From UBA12545 sp051024685 (lineage in GTDB: Bacteria > Bacillota > DSM-521 > Neomoorellales > Neomoorellaceae): a DNA stretch of 64,000 nucleotides. A model generated the notes under the pieces. The model had not been told where the DNA came from and searched no databases. It was given only the letters and a program-made list of their open reading frames with translations. Positions 33,475 to 43,255 of this stretch are shown piece after piece. The first letter of the stretch is position 1; each line of letters starts with the position of its first letter. The stretch is from the NCBI GenBank assembly GCA_051024685.1, contig JAZHPA010000012.1, positions 3,058 to 67,057 on the forward strand, written 5' to 3'. Both the position numbers and the translations under genes were made by a program.

Positions 33475-34195
33475 AAGCTTGAGGCTGGTAGAGATACACC
33501 TGTCCCCGCCGTACCAACTCTAACAGGGCCATAAAGGTAGTGGCCACCTCTAACCGGCTGGGCTGAGGCTTGAGCAGAGAACGGAAGGTGAGTTTCCCCT
33601 TCACTTGGGACAGGCGGCGCAGAATGAGGCGCTGCTGCCCTTGTAAAGTGATGGATAACCGCTTTACAGTATGCACCTGCTCGCGAGCCTCCTGGCCTTC
33701 CTGCAGGCGCCGCAGAACGGCCCGATAAGCCCCTTGCAGTTGGACCAGAGTGACCCCCTCCAGGGGATCCACCCGAGCCAAGGCGGCGACAACCGCCTCG
33801 GCCTCCAAGGGGCGGCCGTAGCTTAAAGAAGCCTTCTCCGCCAGAAGGGTCAAGGCTTCAGCCGCCTTTCTATAACGGCGGTATTCTTCCAGTCGTCTAG
33901 ACAGCTCCCCTTCCGACTGGGAGGCCTCTTCGTCCGGTTCCTCCACCTCGGCAGCCCTTTCTGTCGGGAGGTTAAGAAGAAGCCTGGCCTTCAAGGCCAG
34001 AAGCTCAGCTCCCAGGAGCAGGAATTCCTCCATGGCTTCCAAATCCATCTCGCCCATGTGACGCAGGAATTCCCAATAGCTGGCCATTACCTCCGCCACC
34101 GGTATTTCGCAGACATCGATCTCCTGCTCCTCCAGCAGGTAGAGGAGCAGATCCAGGGGTCCCTGAAAAACGTCTAGTTCTACACAGTAGGCCAC
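33443..34195 (-). CDS. scpA: segregation and condensation protein A (kleisin)
   Basis: 250 residues starting MAYCVELDVFQGPLDLLLYL, the standard kleisin N-terminus that binds the SMC neck, with LLAAELLALKARLLLN-like central helix and a C-terminal winged helix (VATTFMALLELVRRGQVYLY). Works with ScpB and SMC in chromosome condensation. Eight bases after trpS. Confidence 0.95.
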   Translation of the reverse strand: MAYCVELDVFQGPLDLLLYLLEEQEIDVCEIPVAEVMASYWEFLRHMGEMDLEAMEEFLLLGAELLALKARLLLNLPTERAAEVEEPDEEASQSEGELSRRLEEYRRYRKAAEALTLLAEKASLSYGRPLEAEAVVAALARVDPLEGVTLVQLQGAYRAVLRRLQEGQEAREQVHTVKRLSITLQGQQRLILRRLSQVKGKLTFRSLLKPQPSRLEVATTFMALLELVRRGQVYLYQPQAFAEIEVWRKE

Positions 34196-34202
34196 GGAAT
34201 TC

Positions 34203-35189
34203 CTATACCCCCATGGCAGCCCGTACTTCAGCTATGGTCGAACCGGCTACCTCCCTGGCCCTGGCCGCTCCGGCGTGCAAAATATCTTCCAGCAACCCCG
34301 GCTGTCTTAAAAGCCCTTGACGGCGTTCCCTCAAAGGTTCTAAAAGCTCGTTGATCTTCTCTGCCAAGCGCTGTTTGCACGCCACACAGCCGATAGCGCC
34401 TGCCCGGCAGCTCACCCGCGTTTCCTCTACTTCGGCCCGGTTGTAAATCTCGTGGTAGGTATGCACGACGCATACCTCCGGATGCCCCGGGTCAGTCTTA
34501 TGGATGCGCGCGGGATCAGTGATCATGAGGCGCACCTTTTCCCGCACCTCTTCCGGCGTGGCCTCTATGGGGATATCGTTACGGTAACTCTTGCTCATCT
34601 TGCGGCCGTCTATCCCGGGAAGCAAGGCCACCCTGGCAAGGAGAGCCTTGGGTTCTGGGAAAAGGGAAATTTTATAGAGGTGGTTAAACCGTCTGGCCAC
34701 CTCCCGGCAAAACTCCAGGTGAGGAAGCTGATCCTCTCCTACCGGTACCGCGCTGGCCTTGTAGATTAGGATATCGGCCGCCTGGAGCAGAGGATAACCG
34801 AGGAAACCATAAGTTGATATATCCTTTCCCTCCTGGCCCAGCTGCTGCACCTGATCTTTATAGGTCGGCACGCGTTCCAGCCAAGAAAGGGGGGTGATCA
34901 TGGAAAAGAGCAGGTGCAGTTCGGCATGTTCTTTCACGTGGGACTGAACAAAAAGCGTACTGCGTTCCGGGTCCAAGCCTGCACTCAGCCAATCCAAGAG
35001 CATGGTCCGGATATTGTCCTGCAACTCCGTGGGGTCGTCGTAAGCTGTAGTTAAGGCGTGCCAGTCGGCAATGAAGTAGTAACACTCATGTTCCTCTTGC
35101 AGGCGCACCCAGTTGTCTAACACGCTTAAATGTCCGATATGCAACCTCCCCGTCGGCCGCATACCGCTCAAGACCCTTTCACGTGCCAT
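34203..35189 (-). CDS. trpS: tryptophanyl-tRNA synthetase
   Basis: 328 residues from ATG at 35189 behind GGAGGT. Class I synthetase motifs: GRLHIGHL (HIGH) and GRKMSKSYRN (KMSKS), plus the tryptophan-recognition segment YPLLQAADILIYKA. A cysteine-containing C-terminal stretch (CRAGAIGCVACKQRLAEKI) is normal for this subfamily. No T-box leader is seen upstream, because the gene follows the M50 protease gene by 24 bases. Confidence 0.96.
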   Translation of the reverse strand: MARERVLSGMRPTGRLHIGHLSVLDNWVRLQEEHECYYFIADWHALTTAYDDPTELQDNIRTMLLDWLSAGLDPERSTLFVQSHVKEHAELHLLFSMITPLSWLERVPTYKDQVQQLGQEGKDISTYGFLGYPLLQAADILIYKASAVPVGEDQLPHLEFCREVARRFNHLYKISLFPEPKALLARVALLPGIDGRKMSKSYRNDIPIEATPEEVREKVRLMITDPARIHKTDPGHPEVCVVHTYHEIYNRAEVEETRVSCRAGAIGCVACKQRLAEKINELLEPLRERRQGLLRQPGLLEDILHAGAARAREVAGSTIAEVRAAMGV

Positions 35190-35213
35190 CCTATTTAACC
35201 TCCATCTCAACCC

Positions 35214-35852
35214 TTATATAATGCTCAACTTGCTTGCCGCCTCGATAAAATTGAACACTACATACACTAGAGGACGCATAATCTTCCCGACAATACCCGT
35301 CGCGACTAGCAAAAGCAGTATAAAGGGGCCTGCGGTTTCCAGCTGGTAGAGGTAGCCGGCGCTCTGGCGAGACACAAGGCCGGCCAGGACCCTCGAACCG
35401 TCCAATGGAGGGAGCGGGAGCAAGTTGAAAACTGCCAGGACGACATTATACATAACGCTCAAGTGCAAGAAAGTCAAAATAAAGGGTTCCCTTAGACCCC
35501 AGTAAACAGACATCTGCCAGACAACAGCCACCAAATAGGCCAGGGCAAGATTCATTAACGGGCCGGCCAGGGCTACCAACATCATACCTTTGCGCCGGTC
35601 CATTTGAAAATAAAAAGGATTTACCTGCACCGGCTTTGCCCACCCAAAGCCGGCCACCAGCAAAAGAAGAGTTCCCAAGATGTCCAGATGGGCCAGGGGA
35701 TTTAAAGTTAACCTCCCCTGGTATTTCGGCGTGGGATCTCCCAAGAGGTAGGCTACCTTCCCATGGGCATACTCGTGGAAAGAAAGGGCCAAGAGTATGG
35801 CCGGGATGCTGGCCAATAAGTCCCCAATATCATTTAAAAACAAGGCAGTCAC
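35214..35852 (-). CDS. site-2 protease family (M50) membrane metalloprotease
   Basis: 212 residues, polytopic. The zinc motif HEYAH occurs in ALSFHEYAHGKVAYLLGD and the second ligand motif in FNLLPLPPLDGSRV (NxxPxxxLDG). This is the compact YwhC-like branch of M50 proteases commonly linked to trpS and scpAB in Firmicutes. It probably cleaves membrane-embedded substrates, none known. The GTG at 35852 overlaps its own ribosome site; a TTG nine bases in is an alternative start. Four bases after lysA. Confidence 0.92.
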   Translation of the reverse strand: MTALFLNDIGDLLASIPAILLALSFHEYAHGKVAYLLGDPTPKYQGRLTLNPLAHLDILGTLLLLVAGFGWAKPVQVNPFYFQMDRRKGMMLVALAGPLMNLALAYLVAVVWQMSVYWGLREPFILTFLHLSVMYNVVLAVFNLLPLPPLDGSRVLAGLVSRQSAGYLYQLETAGPFILLLLVATGIVGKIMRPLVYVVFNFIEAASKLSII

Positions 35853-35856
35853 CCCT

Positions 35857-37170
35857 TTATTTCAACCTGGGCGGCAGGACATCATACCGGAGCAAATCTT
35901 CGTAGGTTTCCCTTTTCACGATGAGGTCCGCCTGCCCTTCCCTGACCAGGACTGCCGCCGGCCGGCCCAAACGGTTGTAATTACTGGCCATGGTATAGCC
36001 GTAGGCGCCCGTGCAGGGGGTCACCAAAATATCTCCCGGCTCCACCTCAGGTAGAGCAATATCCCATATGAGCATATCTCCAGACTCACAGCACTTCCCT
36101 GTAATGGAAACAACTCCAGTAGCCTCGGCCGCAGCCTTATTGGCTAGGATGGCTTCGTATCGTGCACCGTACAGGGCCGGGCGTATGTTATCCGCCATCC
36201 CACCGTCCACCGCCACATACTTGCGCACACCCGGGATTTCTTTAATCGAGCCCACGGTGTAGGCTGTGCTTCCGGCGGGCCCCACGATAGCCCGCCCGGG
36301 CTCCACTATGACTTTGGGAACCTTAAGCCTCCGTTTCTCCGCCTCATCATATACCCCCGCCATAATGGCATCAGCGTATACCTCAATGGGCGGGGGATTG
36401 TCGCCCTGCACATAAACGATCCCGAACCCGCCTCCCAGGTCCAGCTCCTCGGTTATCAGCCCAGTAGTATTCCTTACTTCTTCTACGAAGGCCATCATAA
36501 TTTCAGCGGCATGATGGTAGGGCTCTGCCTCAAAAATTTGGGAACCTATATGGCAATGCAGACCCTTATATTCCAACCAGGGCATCTCGCTCACCTTTTT
36601 TACTGCAGCCATGGCTTGCCCGTTGGGCAAAGTGAAACCGAACTTGGAATCGATTTGGCCGGTCTTGATGTATTCATGGGTGTGGGCTTCAATACCGGGA
36701 GTGAGGCGCAGGAGGATGGGTACCTTCTGTCCTCGCTTTCTCGCCAGGCGACTCAGGACTTCCAGCTCGAAAAAATTATCAACCACTATACGGCCTACAC
36801 CAGCTTCCAAAGCCATGAGGAGTTCGGCATGGCTTTTATTATTGCCGTGAAAGTAAATGCGGTGAGGTGGGAATCCGGCCTTCAACGCCGTATAAAGCTC
36901 TCCGCCGGATACTACGTCCAACCCCAAACCCTCTTGTTCAATAATCCGGCAAAGAGCCGTGGTCAAAAAAGCCTTACCAGCATAGATTACCTCAGCATTG
37001 CCATACTTATGAACAAAGGCCTGGTAGAACCTGCGACAGTTTTGGCGGAGGAGCTCCTCGTCAAATATATATAGCGGCGTACCAAACTCCCGAACCAGGT
37101 CAACTACGTCGCAGCCCCCGATCTCGAGGTGGCCCCGTTGGTTGACCCGCATGGTTCCGTGAAACTCCAT
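35857..37170 (-). CDS. lysA: diaminopimelate decarboxylase
   Basis: 437 residues from ATG at 37170 (an open extension to 37245 is not family-like). Fold III PLP enzyme: VIYAGKAFLTTALCRI holds the PLP lysine, LHCHIGSQIFE the conserved histidines, ELDLGGGFGIVY the glycine loop and GKCCESGDMLIWD the active-site cysteine of the partner subunit. It makes L-lysine from meso-diaminopimelate. First gene of the lysA-M50-trpS-scpA-scpB run. Confidence 0.96.
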   Translation of the reverse strand: MEFHGTMRVNQRGHLEIGGCDVVDLVREFGTPLYIFDEELLRQNCRRFYQAFVHKYGNAEVIYAGKAFLTTALCRIIEQEGLGLDVVSGGELYTALKAGFPPHRIYFHGNNKSHAELLMALEAGVGRIVVDNFFELEVLSRLARKRGQKVPILLRLTPGIEAHTHEYIKTGQIDSKFGFTLPNGQAMAAVKKVSEMPWLEYKGLHCHIGSQIFEAEPYHHAAEIMMAFVEEVRNTTGLITEELDLGGGFGIVYVQGDNPPPIEVYADAIMAGVYDEAEKRRLKVPKVIVEPGRAIVGPAGSTAYTVGSIKEIPGVRKYVAVDGGMADNIRPALYGARYEAILANKAAAEATGVVSITGKCCESGDMLIWDIALPEVEPGDILVTPCTGAYGYTMASNYNRLGRPAAVLVREGQADLIVKRETYEDLLRYDVLPPRLK

Positions 37171-37245
37171 CCTTATGGTTTCCCCTTTCCCCGAGTATAT
37201 CTTCATTTTACTCAAGGCCAGAGCTGCTGTCCAGGAATGCCGCAA

Positions 37246-37526
37246 ACTTGGCAGGAAACTTCCATCGGCCGTCGAAATTTAAGGCCATATACCCGGCAGC
37301 TCTAATTAGCCGGTGGTGGAGCTCCAATTTCTCTAGCGGCCCCGAACTTCTCCCCCCGGTCCCGGCTTCCGACCCAAACCCGAACTGCGCGGCCTTAGGC
37401 GACCCCTACTAAAGGCCCGACAGGCCTTTGGGCCAAGATCAGGAAGGTTTAAGCGGGAGTAAAGCTGGGGATAACTTAGCCTTGGTGGCAGAGACGAGGT
37501 GCCTTATATAGAAGGAGGTATTGCCG
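37246..37526. other. intergenic region between lysA and debranching enzyme
   Basis: About 280 bases separating divergent genes. No promoter of clear consensus quality, riboswitch or open frame was recognised. A short GGCCCG-ACAGGCC inverted repeat near 37413 is present. Confidence 0.5.
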
Positions 37527-39689
37527 GTGGCAGAAGTTCCCTTGGATCTCCGGGTGGCCCCTGCAGAAGTGGAACCGGTGACCGAAGTATTGAAAGAAGG
37601 CAATATATTTTTGGTTTCACTGCCCACTGGGGAAATTGCAGGCGGCAGCCTGGGTAGTCTGGGTTTATTTCACAGCGACACCCGTTACCTGGACCGGTTC
37701 GAGCTGTTCCTGCAGGAACGCAAGCCCATCTTTCTCTCCTCGGCCATACGCGACAGCCACTTTGCCCAAATAGAATTGACTAACCCTGAGTTTACTCTTC
37801 CCTCAGGACAAGTAGTTCCCCTGCAGACCATCCACCTGCGGCTCCTAAGGCTTATCAAGGACGCCTTTTTCCAGCGTTTGCGCCTCATCAACTTTAATTC
37901 CTTCCCCCTCAGCCTCTCCCTGGATATCCTCCTGGGTGCCGACTTCCGCGATATCTTTGAAGTTCGCGGTACCAGGAGGCTCCGACGGGGGGACATGCTC
38001 CCGCCGGTGGTAACTCGCTGGGGGGTTAAACTGGCTTATCGGGGCCTCGACGGCCAGGTCAGGACTACTGCGGTCTCTTTGGATCCTCCTCCGGCTACCA
38101 TCAGGGCCGAACCGGGGCGAGCTCTGATACGGTATAATCTTACTTTACCTCCCCACAAGAAAGTTTACCTCCATTTCCGGTTCGACCTGGATAGAGAAAT
38201 TGTCGAGGACCCCAGCCTTATTTCCACGGGGTTTTCCGCCGCCACCATTATGCTGGCGGGCCGCTACCACCAGTGGGAACGGGAATGTACTCAGTTCCAA
38301 ACGGACAACACCTTTTTGAACAACATGTTGCAAACGGCCCTAACCGACTTGGCTGCTCTGCAGACCGATTATCCGGGGGAAGGGAGAATCGTTGATGCCG
38401 GGATACCATGGTATGCAGCTCCTTTCGGCCGCGACTCCCTTATTACTGCCTGGCAGACCTTAATTGTTAACCCAGATATTGCTAAAAACACCTTACGCTT
38501 CCTGGCACGCTATCAGGGAAGACGCGAAGATAAGTGGCGGGAGGAAACACCCGGCAAAATCTTGCACGAACTTCGCCGGGGAGAAATGACCCGCTGCCGG
38601 GAAGTTCCCCACAGCCCTTATTACGGTTCTATCGATTCCACCCTTTGGTTCGTAATTCTTCTCGGTGCCCTCTACCGCTGGACACTGGACAAAGACCTGC
38701 TGAGGGAGATGGCCGAGCCCTTGCGCCGCTGCATTCGGTGGTGTCTTTGGTACGGAGACCTGGATAACGACGGCTACCTGGAGTACCTGCGGACATCTCC
38801 CGCAGGTCTAACCAACCAAGGTTGGAAGGATTCCTGGGATGGCGTGATTGACCCCGAAGGCCGTATCCCTGCCGGCCCCATCGCCCTGGTAGAGGTGCAG
38901 GCCTACTATTACTTCGCCTTGCAGGAAGCAGCCCATCTGCTGCAAGTCCTGGGGGAGGGTATGGTAGCCGGCAGCCTGCTCCGGCGGGCCCACAGACTTA
39001 GAGAGCGCTTCATAAGGGATTTTTGGCGGGAGGATGAGGGCTATCTTATTTTTGCCCTGGACGGGCAAAAACGGCCCATCACTACCCTGGTCTCCAACGG
39101 AGGTCACTGCCTGTTCACCGGCATCCTATCTGCCGAACAAGCCCAGCGGGTGGTCCGCCGCCTGCTCGCGGAAGATTTTTATTCCGGCTGGGGCATCCGG
39201 ACCATGAGCAAAAAAGAAAAACCCTATAACCCTATGAGTTACCATAACGGCTCAGTCTGGCCCCACGACAACGCCATAATAGGGGCCGGCATGCGCCGCT
39301 ACCAGTGCTTGGCCGAGCTTTACAAGCTGGCCTCCGGCCTCTTTGAGGCCAGCGCATTCTTTTCCTACAACCGCTGGCCCGAGCTCTTCTGCGGCTTTAC
39401 ACGCCGTGGCCTCACCGGTCCCGTCCGCTACCCCATCGCCTGTGATCCCCAGGCCTGGGCGGTGGGAAGTATTTTTTCCTTTTTGCAGAGCTTATTAGGT
39501 TTAGATTGTCGGGACAACACCATATATATTAATCGGCCGCTTCTTTTACCAGGAGCTAAAAGATTGGAGATGCGCAATCTGGCCGTGGCCCAGAGCCGCA
39601 TCGATCTGGCCTTTGAAGAAAGGGAAGGGCAAGTCTTCTGCCATGTTTTAAGGAAGGAGGGTAACATAAAGGTTATTATTGAAGCGTAG
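37527..39689 (+). CDS. amylo-alpha-1,6-glucosidase / glycogen debranching-type enzyme
   Basis: 720 residues; GTG at 37527 is eight bases after AGGAGG. The N-terminal ~200 residues match the bacterial glycogen-debranching N-domain (GSLGLFHSDTRYLDRFELFL). The C-terminal (alpha/alpha)6 barrel carries IPWYAAPFGRDSLITAWQTL, LTNQGWKDSWDGV and PYNPMSYHNGSVWPHDNAII, the catalytic-acid regions of the family. Likely hydrolyses alpha-1,6 or related glucosidic links in stored or imported glucans. First of a five-gene plus-strand run that supplies trehalose and UDP-glucose. Confidence 0.87.
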   Translation: MAEVPLDLRVAPAEVEPVTEVLKEGNIFLVSLPTGEIAGGSLGSLGLFHSDTRYLDRFELFLQERKPIFLSSAIRDSHFAQIELTNPEFTLPSGQVVPLQTIHLRLLRLIKDAFFQRLRLINFNSFPLSLSLDILLGADFRDIFEVRGTRRLRRGDMLPPVVTRWGVKLAYRGLDGQVRTTAVSLDPPPATIRAEPGRALIRYNLTLPPHKKVYLHFRFDLDREIVEDPSLISTGFSAATIMLAGRYHQWERECTQFQTDNTFLNNMLQTALTDLAALQTDYPGEGRIVDAGIPWYAAPFGRDSLITAWQTLIVNPDIAKNTLRFLARYQGRREDKWREETPGKILHELRRGEMTRCREVPHSPYYGSIDSTLWFVILLGALYRWTLDKDLLREMAEPLRRCIRWCLWYGDLDNDGYLEYLRTSPAGLTNQGWKDSWDGVIDPEGRIPAGPIALVEVQAYYYFALQEAAHLLQVLGEGMVAGSLLRRAHRLRERFIRDFWREDEGYLIFALDGQKRPITTLVSNGGHCLFTGILSAEQAQRVVRRLLAEDFYSGWGIRTMSKKEKPYNPMSYHNGSVWPHDNAIIGAGMRRYQCLAELYKLASGLFEASAFFSYNRWPELFCGFTRRGLTGPVRYPIACDPQAWAVGSIFSFLQSLLGLDCRDNTIYINRPLLLPGAKRLEMRNLAVAQSRIDLAFEEREGQVFCHVLRKEGNIKVIIEA

Positions 39690-39772
39690 GTCCTGCCTTT
39701 CCTTGACTTTCATTATGCTCCTGGACTATAATTTAAGTGTTAAACTATTCCATCAAGGGGGAGGAATTGAGT

Positions 39773-40969
39773 ATGCGCATCGCCATGTTGCACTGGGCTT
39801 TTCCCCCCATTATAGGCGGGGTAGAGTCTCATTTGGCCCTCCTTTGTCCTCGGCTAGTGCAGCAGGGTCATACCGTGAGCCTGCTAACGGCTACAGCTCC
39901 GGGCACCTTGACTCACGAAACCTGGCGAGGGGTGGCCATCCGGCGCTCTCCTCTCCTGGACCTCAACTCTCTAACTCCGGAGCTTATCGAAGCTAGAGCT
40001 TTAGAAATACGTCAGGTCATGGAAGACTTCCTGCTCGATTTCCGGCCTGATGTAGTTCATGCCCACAACTTTCACTACTTCAGTTTCGTACATGCTTCCG
40101 CTTTACAGGAGGTTTGCGAACGCCACGGTTGGCCACTAATACTTACGGCCCATAATGTCTGGGACGATGAATTGTGGAAGCAGATGAATACTTTGGCCCG
40201 CGGTTGGGATGCGGTGATTGCCGTCAGCCACTACATACGCCAGGAGTTGATCGTGAACGGTTATTCTCCCGACCGCATTGTAGTAGTTCACCACGGGATC
40301 GATCACCACGTCTTCCAGCCCTCCACGGCTTTAGAAGTACAAAATATTTACCAGGCTTATCCTGCTCTGCGCGGTCGGCGGGTTATCTTCCATCCCGCGC
40401 GTATGAGTGTTGCTAAAGGCTGTGATATCAGCCTGCACGCCCTGAACCTCATTCGGCGCCAGATACCTGACGTCCTACTTGTTATGGCCGGAATCTCTAA
40501 TACCGTAGACTGGGGGCAAAAGCAGCCGGCAGAAATAGTCTACATCTATCAGCTTATAGAAGAGCTGGGGCTTAAGGACCATGTATTTGTTCGCTTCTTC
40601 CCCTGGTTCGAAATGCCTAAAATTTACAAAGGGGCTGAGATTTGCTGGTATCCTTCGTCCTTCCAGGAACCTTTCGGGCTGGTAATGCTGGAAGCCATGG
40701 CCAGCGGTAAGCCCATCATCGTCAGCCGGGCCGGGGGCATGCCCGAAGTCATCCGCCCGGGTTATAACGGTTTCCTGGTATCTCCCAAGGATTACGAAGA
40801 CCTCGCCCGCTACACTATTTTCCTGCTCCGCAATCCCAGCGTTGCCGCAACTATAGGACAGAACGGACGACGCGTGGTAGAACAGCATTTTACAGTAGAA
40901 GTTATGACCCGAGCTACCCTTGATGTTTACCAGGAGACATTGGGCCTGTTACAAGCTCAAACAGGGTAA
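39773..40969 (+). CDS. GT4-family glycosyltransferase
   Basis: 398 residues from the ATG at 39773 behind GGGGGAGG. GT-B fold: N-terminal MRIAMLHWAFPPIIGGVESH and, in the C-terminal domain, SSFQEPFGLVMLEAMASGKP, the EX7E signature of GT4 retaining enzymes, followed by VSRAGGMPEVI. Transfers a sugar from a nucleotide donor; acceptor unknown. Position before otsA suggests a role in glucan or trehalose-derivative synthesis. Confidence 0.9.
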   Translation: MRIAMLHWAFPPIIGGVESHLALLCPRLVQQGHTVSLLTATAPGTLTHETWRGVAIRRSPLLDLNSLTPELIEARALEIRQVMEDFLLDFRPDVVHAHNFHYFSFVHASALQEVCERHGWPLILTAHNVWDDELWKQMNTLARGWDAVIAVSHYIRQELIVNGYSPDRIVVVHHGIDHHVFQPSTALEVQNIYQAYPALRGRRVIFHPARMSVAKGCDISLHALNLIRRQIPDVLLVMAGISNTVDWGQKQPAEIVYIYQLIEELGLKDHVFVRFFPWFEMPKIYKGAEICWYPSSFQEPFGLVMLEAMASGKPIIVSRAGGMPEVIRPGYNGFLVSPKDYEDLARYTIFLLRNPSVAATIGQNGRRVVEQHFTVEVMTRATLDVYQETLGLLQAQTG

Positions 40970-40997
40970 CACTGGTACTAAAAGGGGAGCGGAAAAT

Positions 40998-42494
40998 ATG
41001 GGCAAGGAAGACAAAATCGTTTTGGTTTCCAACCGCGGTTCCTACACCTTAAAAGAAAGGTACGGCCGACTGGAAGCCGTCCCGGCCATCAGCGGCCTAG
41101 TATCGGCGGTGGAGCCTGTTCTTAAGGAAAGAGGCGGGGTCTGGGTAGCATGGGGAGGCCGGGAAGCCGTTGACCCCAATGCCCCCGGCCTAAAGGTAAT
41201 GGTGCCGCCCGAAGAACCGGCGTATCTTTTTTGTGAAGTTCCCTTGACCGCAGAAGAGATCAGACTTTATTATCATGGTTTTACCAATGGAGCCCTGTGG
41301 CCCCTGTGCCATTATTTTTTAGAGAAATGTCGTTATGAACCTCTGGAGTGGGCCGCCTACCGCCAGGTTAATACCAAGTTTGCCCTAGCGGCCCTGGCCG
41401 AGGCTGATAACAAAGATACGGTTTGGGTGAACGATTATCACCTGGCCTTGGTACCGTCCATCCTGCGGCGCCACCGTCCCCAGCTTAAGCAGGTCTTTTT
41501 CTGGCACATACCCTTTCCCCATTATGACCTCTTCGCCACCTTGCCCTGGGCCCGAGCCCTGTTGCGGGGTTTACTGGGCAGCGATATAATAGCCTTTCAC
41601 CTGCCGGACTACAGCTATAATTTTTTGCAAGCCGTGAACAAACTTCTAGATGTGCCGGTGGATTACAACTCCCTCTCCATCCGGTGGAACGGGAGGAAAA
41701 TTATGGCCCCTGCTTGGCCCATGGGCATTGATTTTGAGGCTTTCCAAAAATTAGCCCGTGAACCTAAAATCCGGCAACAGGCCGAAGCATTGCGCCGACA
41801 AGTCGGAGCCGACCGCATCGCCCTGGCCATTGAGCGTTTAGATTATACCAAGGGTATTTTAGAAAGGCTTCTGGCTTTTGAGCGCTTTCTAGAAGAGGCG
41901 CCGGAATGGCGTGGCCGGTTGGCCCTCCTACAAATAGCCGTGCCAAGCCGCACGGCGATCCCTGCTTATCAGCAGTTGCGCAGCCAAGTGGAAGAGGCTG
42001 TGGGCCGGATTAACGGGCGGTTCAGTGAAGGTAGCTACCGGCCGGTACACTATTTCTGGCGGGGGATCCCCCGTAGGGAACTGGTCAGCTATTATTTGGC
42101 TGCCGATTTGATGCTAGTCACCCCTCTGAGGGACGGCTTAAATTTGGTGGCTAAAGAGTATGTCGCCAGCCGCGTAGATGGTACAGGCGTCCTTATCTTA
42201 AGCCGGTTTGCCGGCGCAGCACGAGAATTGAAGGAAGCCTTAATCGTCAATCCCTACGACATTGAAGGAATAGTGGCCGCCTTAAAAACGGCCCTGGCCA
42301 TGCCCGTATCCCAGCAGAAACAGCGCCTGCACCGGCTGCAAGAGCAAGTCCGGCGTCATGATGTTCGCTGGTGGATCGGCAGCTTCCAGCGGGCTCTCCT
42401 GGAGCGTGAGATTAAGGAAGATGAAGCCGTACGCCGACCCTTACGCATTGGTAGCTATAGTACAATCCCATCCACAAGTGCTGTTGATGCTTGA
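40998..42494 (+). CDS. otsA: alpha,alpha-trehalose-phosphate synthase (GT20)
   Basis: 498 residues from ATG at 40998 behind AGGGGAGCGG-like purines. GT20 landmarks are VWVNDYHLALVPSILRR, FFWHIPFPHYDLFATLPW, ERLDYTKGILERLLAFE and VTPLRDGLNLVAKEYVASR. It joins UDP-glucose (or ADP-/GDP-glucose) and glucose-6-phosphate to trehalose-6-phosphate. The 3' end overlaps otsB by 74 bases. A glucosylglycerol-phosphate synthase is a less likely alternative given the adjacent phosphatase. Confidence 0.92.
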   Translation: MGKEDKIVLVSNRGSYTLKERYGRLEAVPAISGLVSAVEPVLKERGGVWVAWGGREAVDPNAPGLKVMVPPEEPAYLFCEVPLTAEEIRLYYHGFTNGALWPLCHYFLEKCRYEPLEWAAYRQVNTKFALAALAEADNKDTVWVNDYHLALVPSILRRHRPQLKQVFFWHIPFPHYDLFATLPWARALLRGLLGSDIIAFHLPDYSYNFLQAVNKLLDVPVDYNSLSIRWNGRKIMAPAWPMGIDFEAFQKLAREPKIRQQAEALRRQVGADRIALAIERLDYTKGILERLLAFERFLEEAPEWRGRLALLQIAVPSRTAIPAYQQLRSQVEEAVGRINGRFSEGSYRPVHYFWRGIPRRELVSYYLAADLMLVTPLRDGLNLVAKEYVASRVDGTGVLILSRFAGAARELKEALIVNPYDIEGIVAALKTALAMPVSQQKQRLHRLQEQVRRHDVRWWIGSFQRALLEREIKEDEAVRRPLRIGSYSTIPSTSAVDA

Positions 42495-43242
42495 TTACGA
42501 TGGTACTGTGGTTCCCCTGGCCCCGCGGCCGGAGCAGGCCACGCCCGGCCAAGAGCTCTTGCGGATCCTCGAAGGCTTGAGCTCCAGGCCCGGTTTAAAG
42601 CTGGCGGTTATCAGCGGCCGTCCCCTGGAGGACCTGCACCGCCTTCTCCCTCTACGCCGGGCCTACCTGGCGGGCTCCCACGGGAGGTTCTTATCCCTGC
42701 CGGAGGCAGCGGCCACGGGGCTACGTACCGTAGTACGGCTAGGCCCGTCCGGGCCTAGCCGCGAAGTCTGGCAGTCGGTGCGTTCCCTAGCCCAGACGGT
42801 CGCCAGTGCTGTTCCAGGTATCTGGGTGGAAGATAAGGGAGAAGGCATAGCCTTACACTACCGACACGCCGATCCGTCGAAAGTTGATGGTGTTCTTTGC
42901 GCCTTTGTCCAGGGGGTGAAGCCGTGGCTGGCCTCCGGAGGTCTAGAGCTGTTGAGAGGTCACAAGGTCTTGGAAGTCAGAATACAAGGAGTGCACAAGG
43001 GTTTGGCCGTGGAATATCTTATGCATCTTTATCCCCAGGCCTTTCCCATTTACCTGGGTGACGATACGACCGATGAAGACGCCTTCCGCGCCTTGCGGGG
43101 CAAAGGCTTAACGGTGCTGGTAGGCCCTCCGCGGCCTTCTTGGGCTTCCCATTGCCTGCCCTCACCGGTAGCGGTGGAGAAGTTTCTTGCCCTATGGTCT
43201 GAAACAGCCTTGCCACTGATATCCGCCTACCAAAGTCTATGA
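42421..43242 (+). CDS. otsB: trehalose-6-phosphate phosphatase
   Basis: 273 residues from the ATG at 42421, inside otsA. HAD-fold motif I LMLDYDGTVVPLAPRP (DxD nucleophile), motif II LAVISGRPLEDL, and motif III/IV YLGDDTTDEDAFRALRGKG are intact, with the OtsB cap features KVLEVRIQGVHKG. It removes phosphate from trehalose-6-phosphate. The long overlap with otsA implies coupled translation. Confidence 0.92.
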   Translation: MKPYADPYALVAIVQSHPQVLLMLDYDGTVVPLAPRPEQATPGQELLRILEGLSSRPGLKLAVISGRPLEDLHRLLPLRRAYLAGSHGRFLSLPEAAATGLRTVVRLGPSGPSREVWQSVRSLAQTVASAVPGIWVEDKGEGIALHYRHADPSKVDGVLCAFVQGVKPWLASGGLELLRGHKVLEVRIQGVHKGLAVEYLMHLYPQAFPIYLGDDTTDEDAFRALRGKGLTVLVGPPRPSWASHCLPSPVAVEKFLALWSETALPLISAYQSL

Positions 43243-43255
43243 GGAGGTTCTGCCT

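Noticed and set aside
37171..37245. N-terminal extension of lysA
   Set aside because: 25 extra residues without family similarity; ATG 37170 fits homologues.
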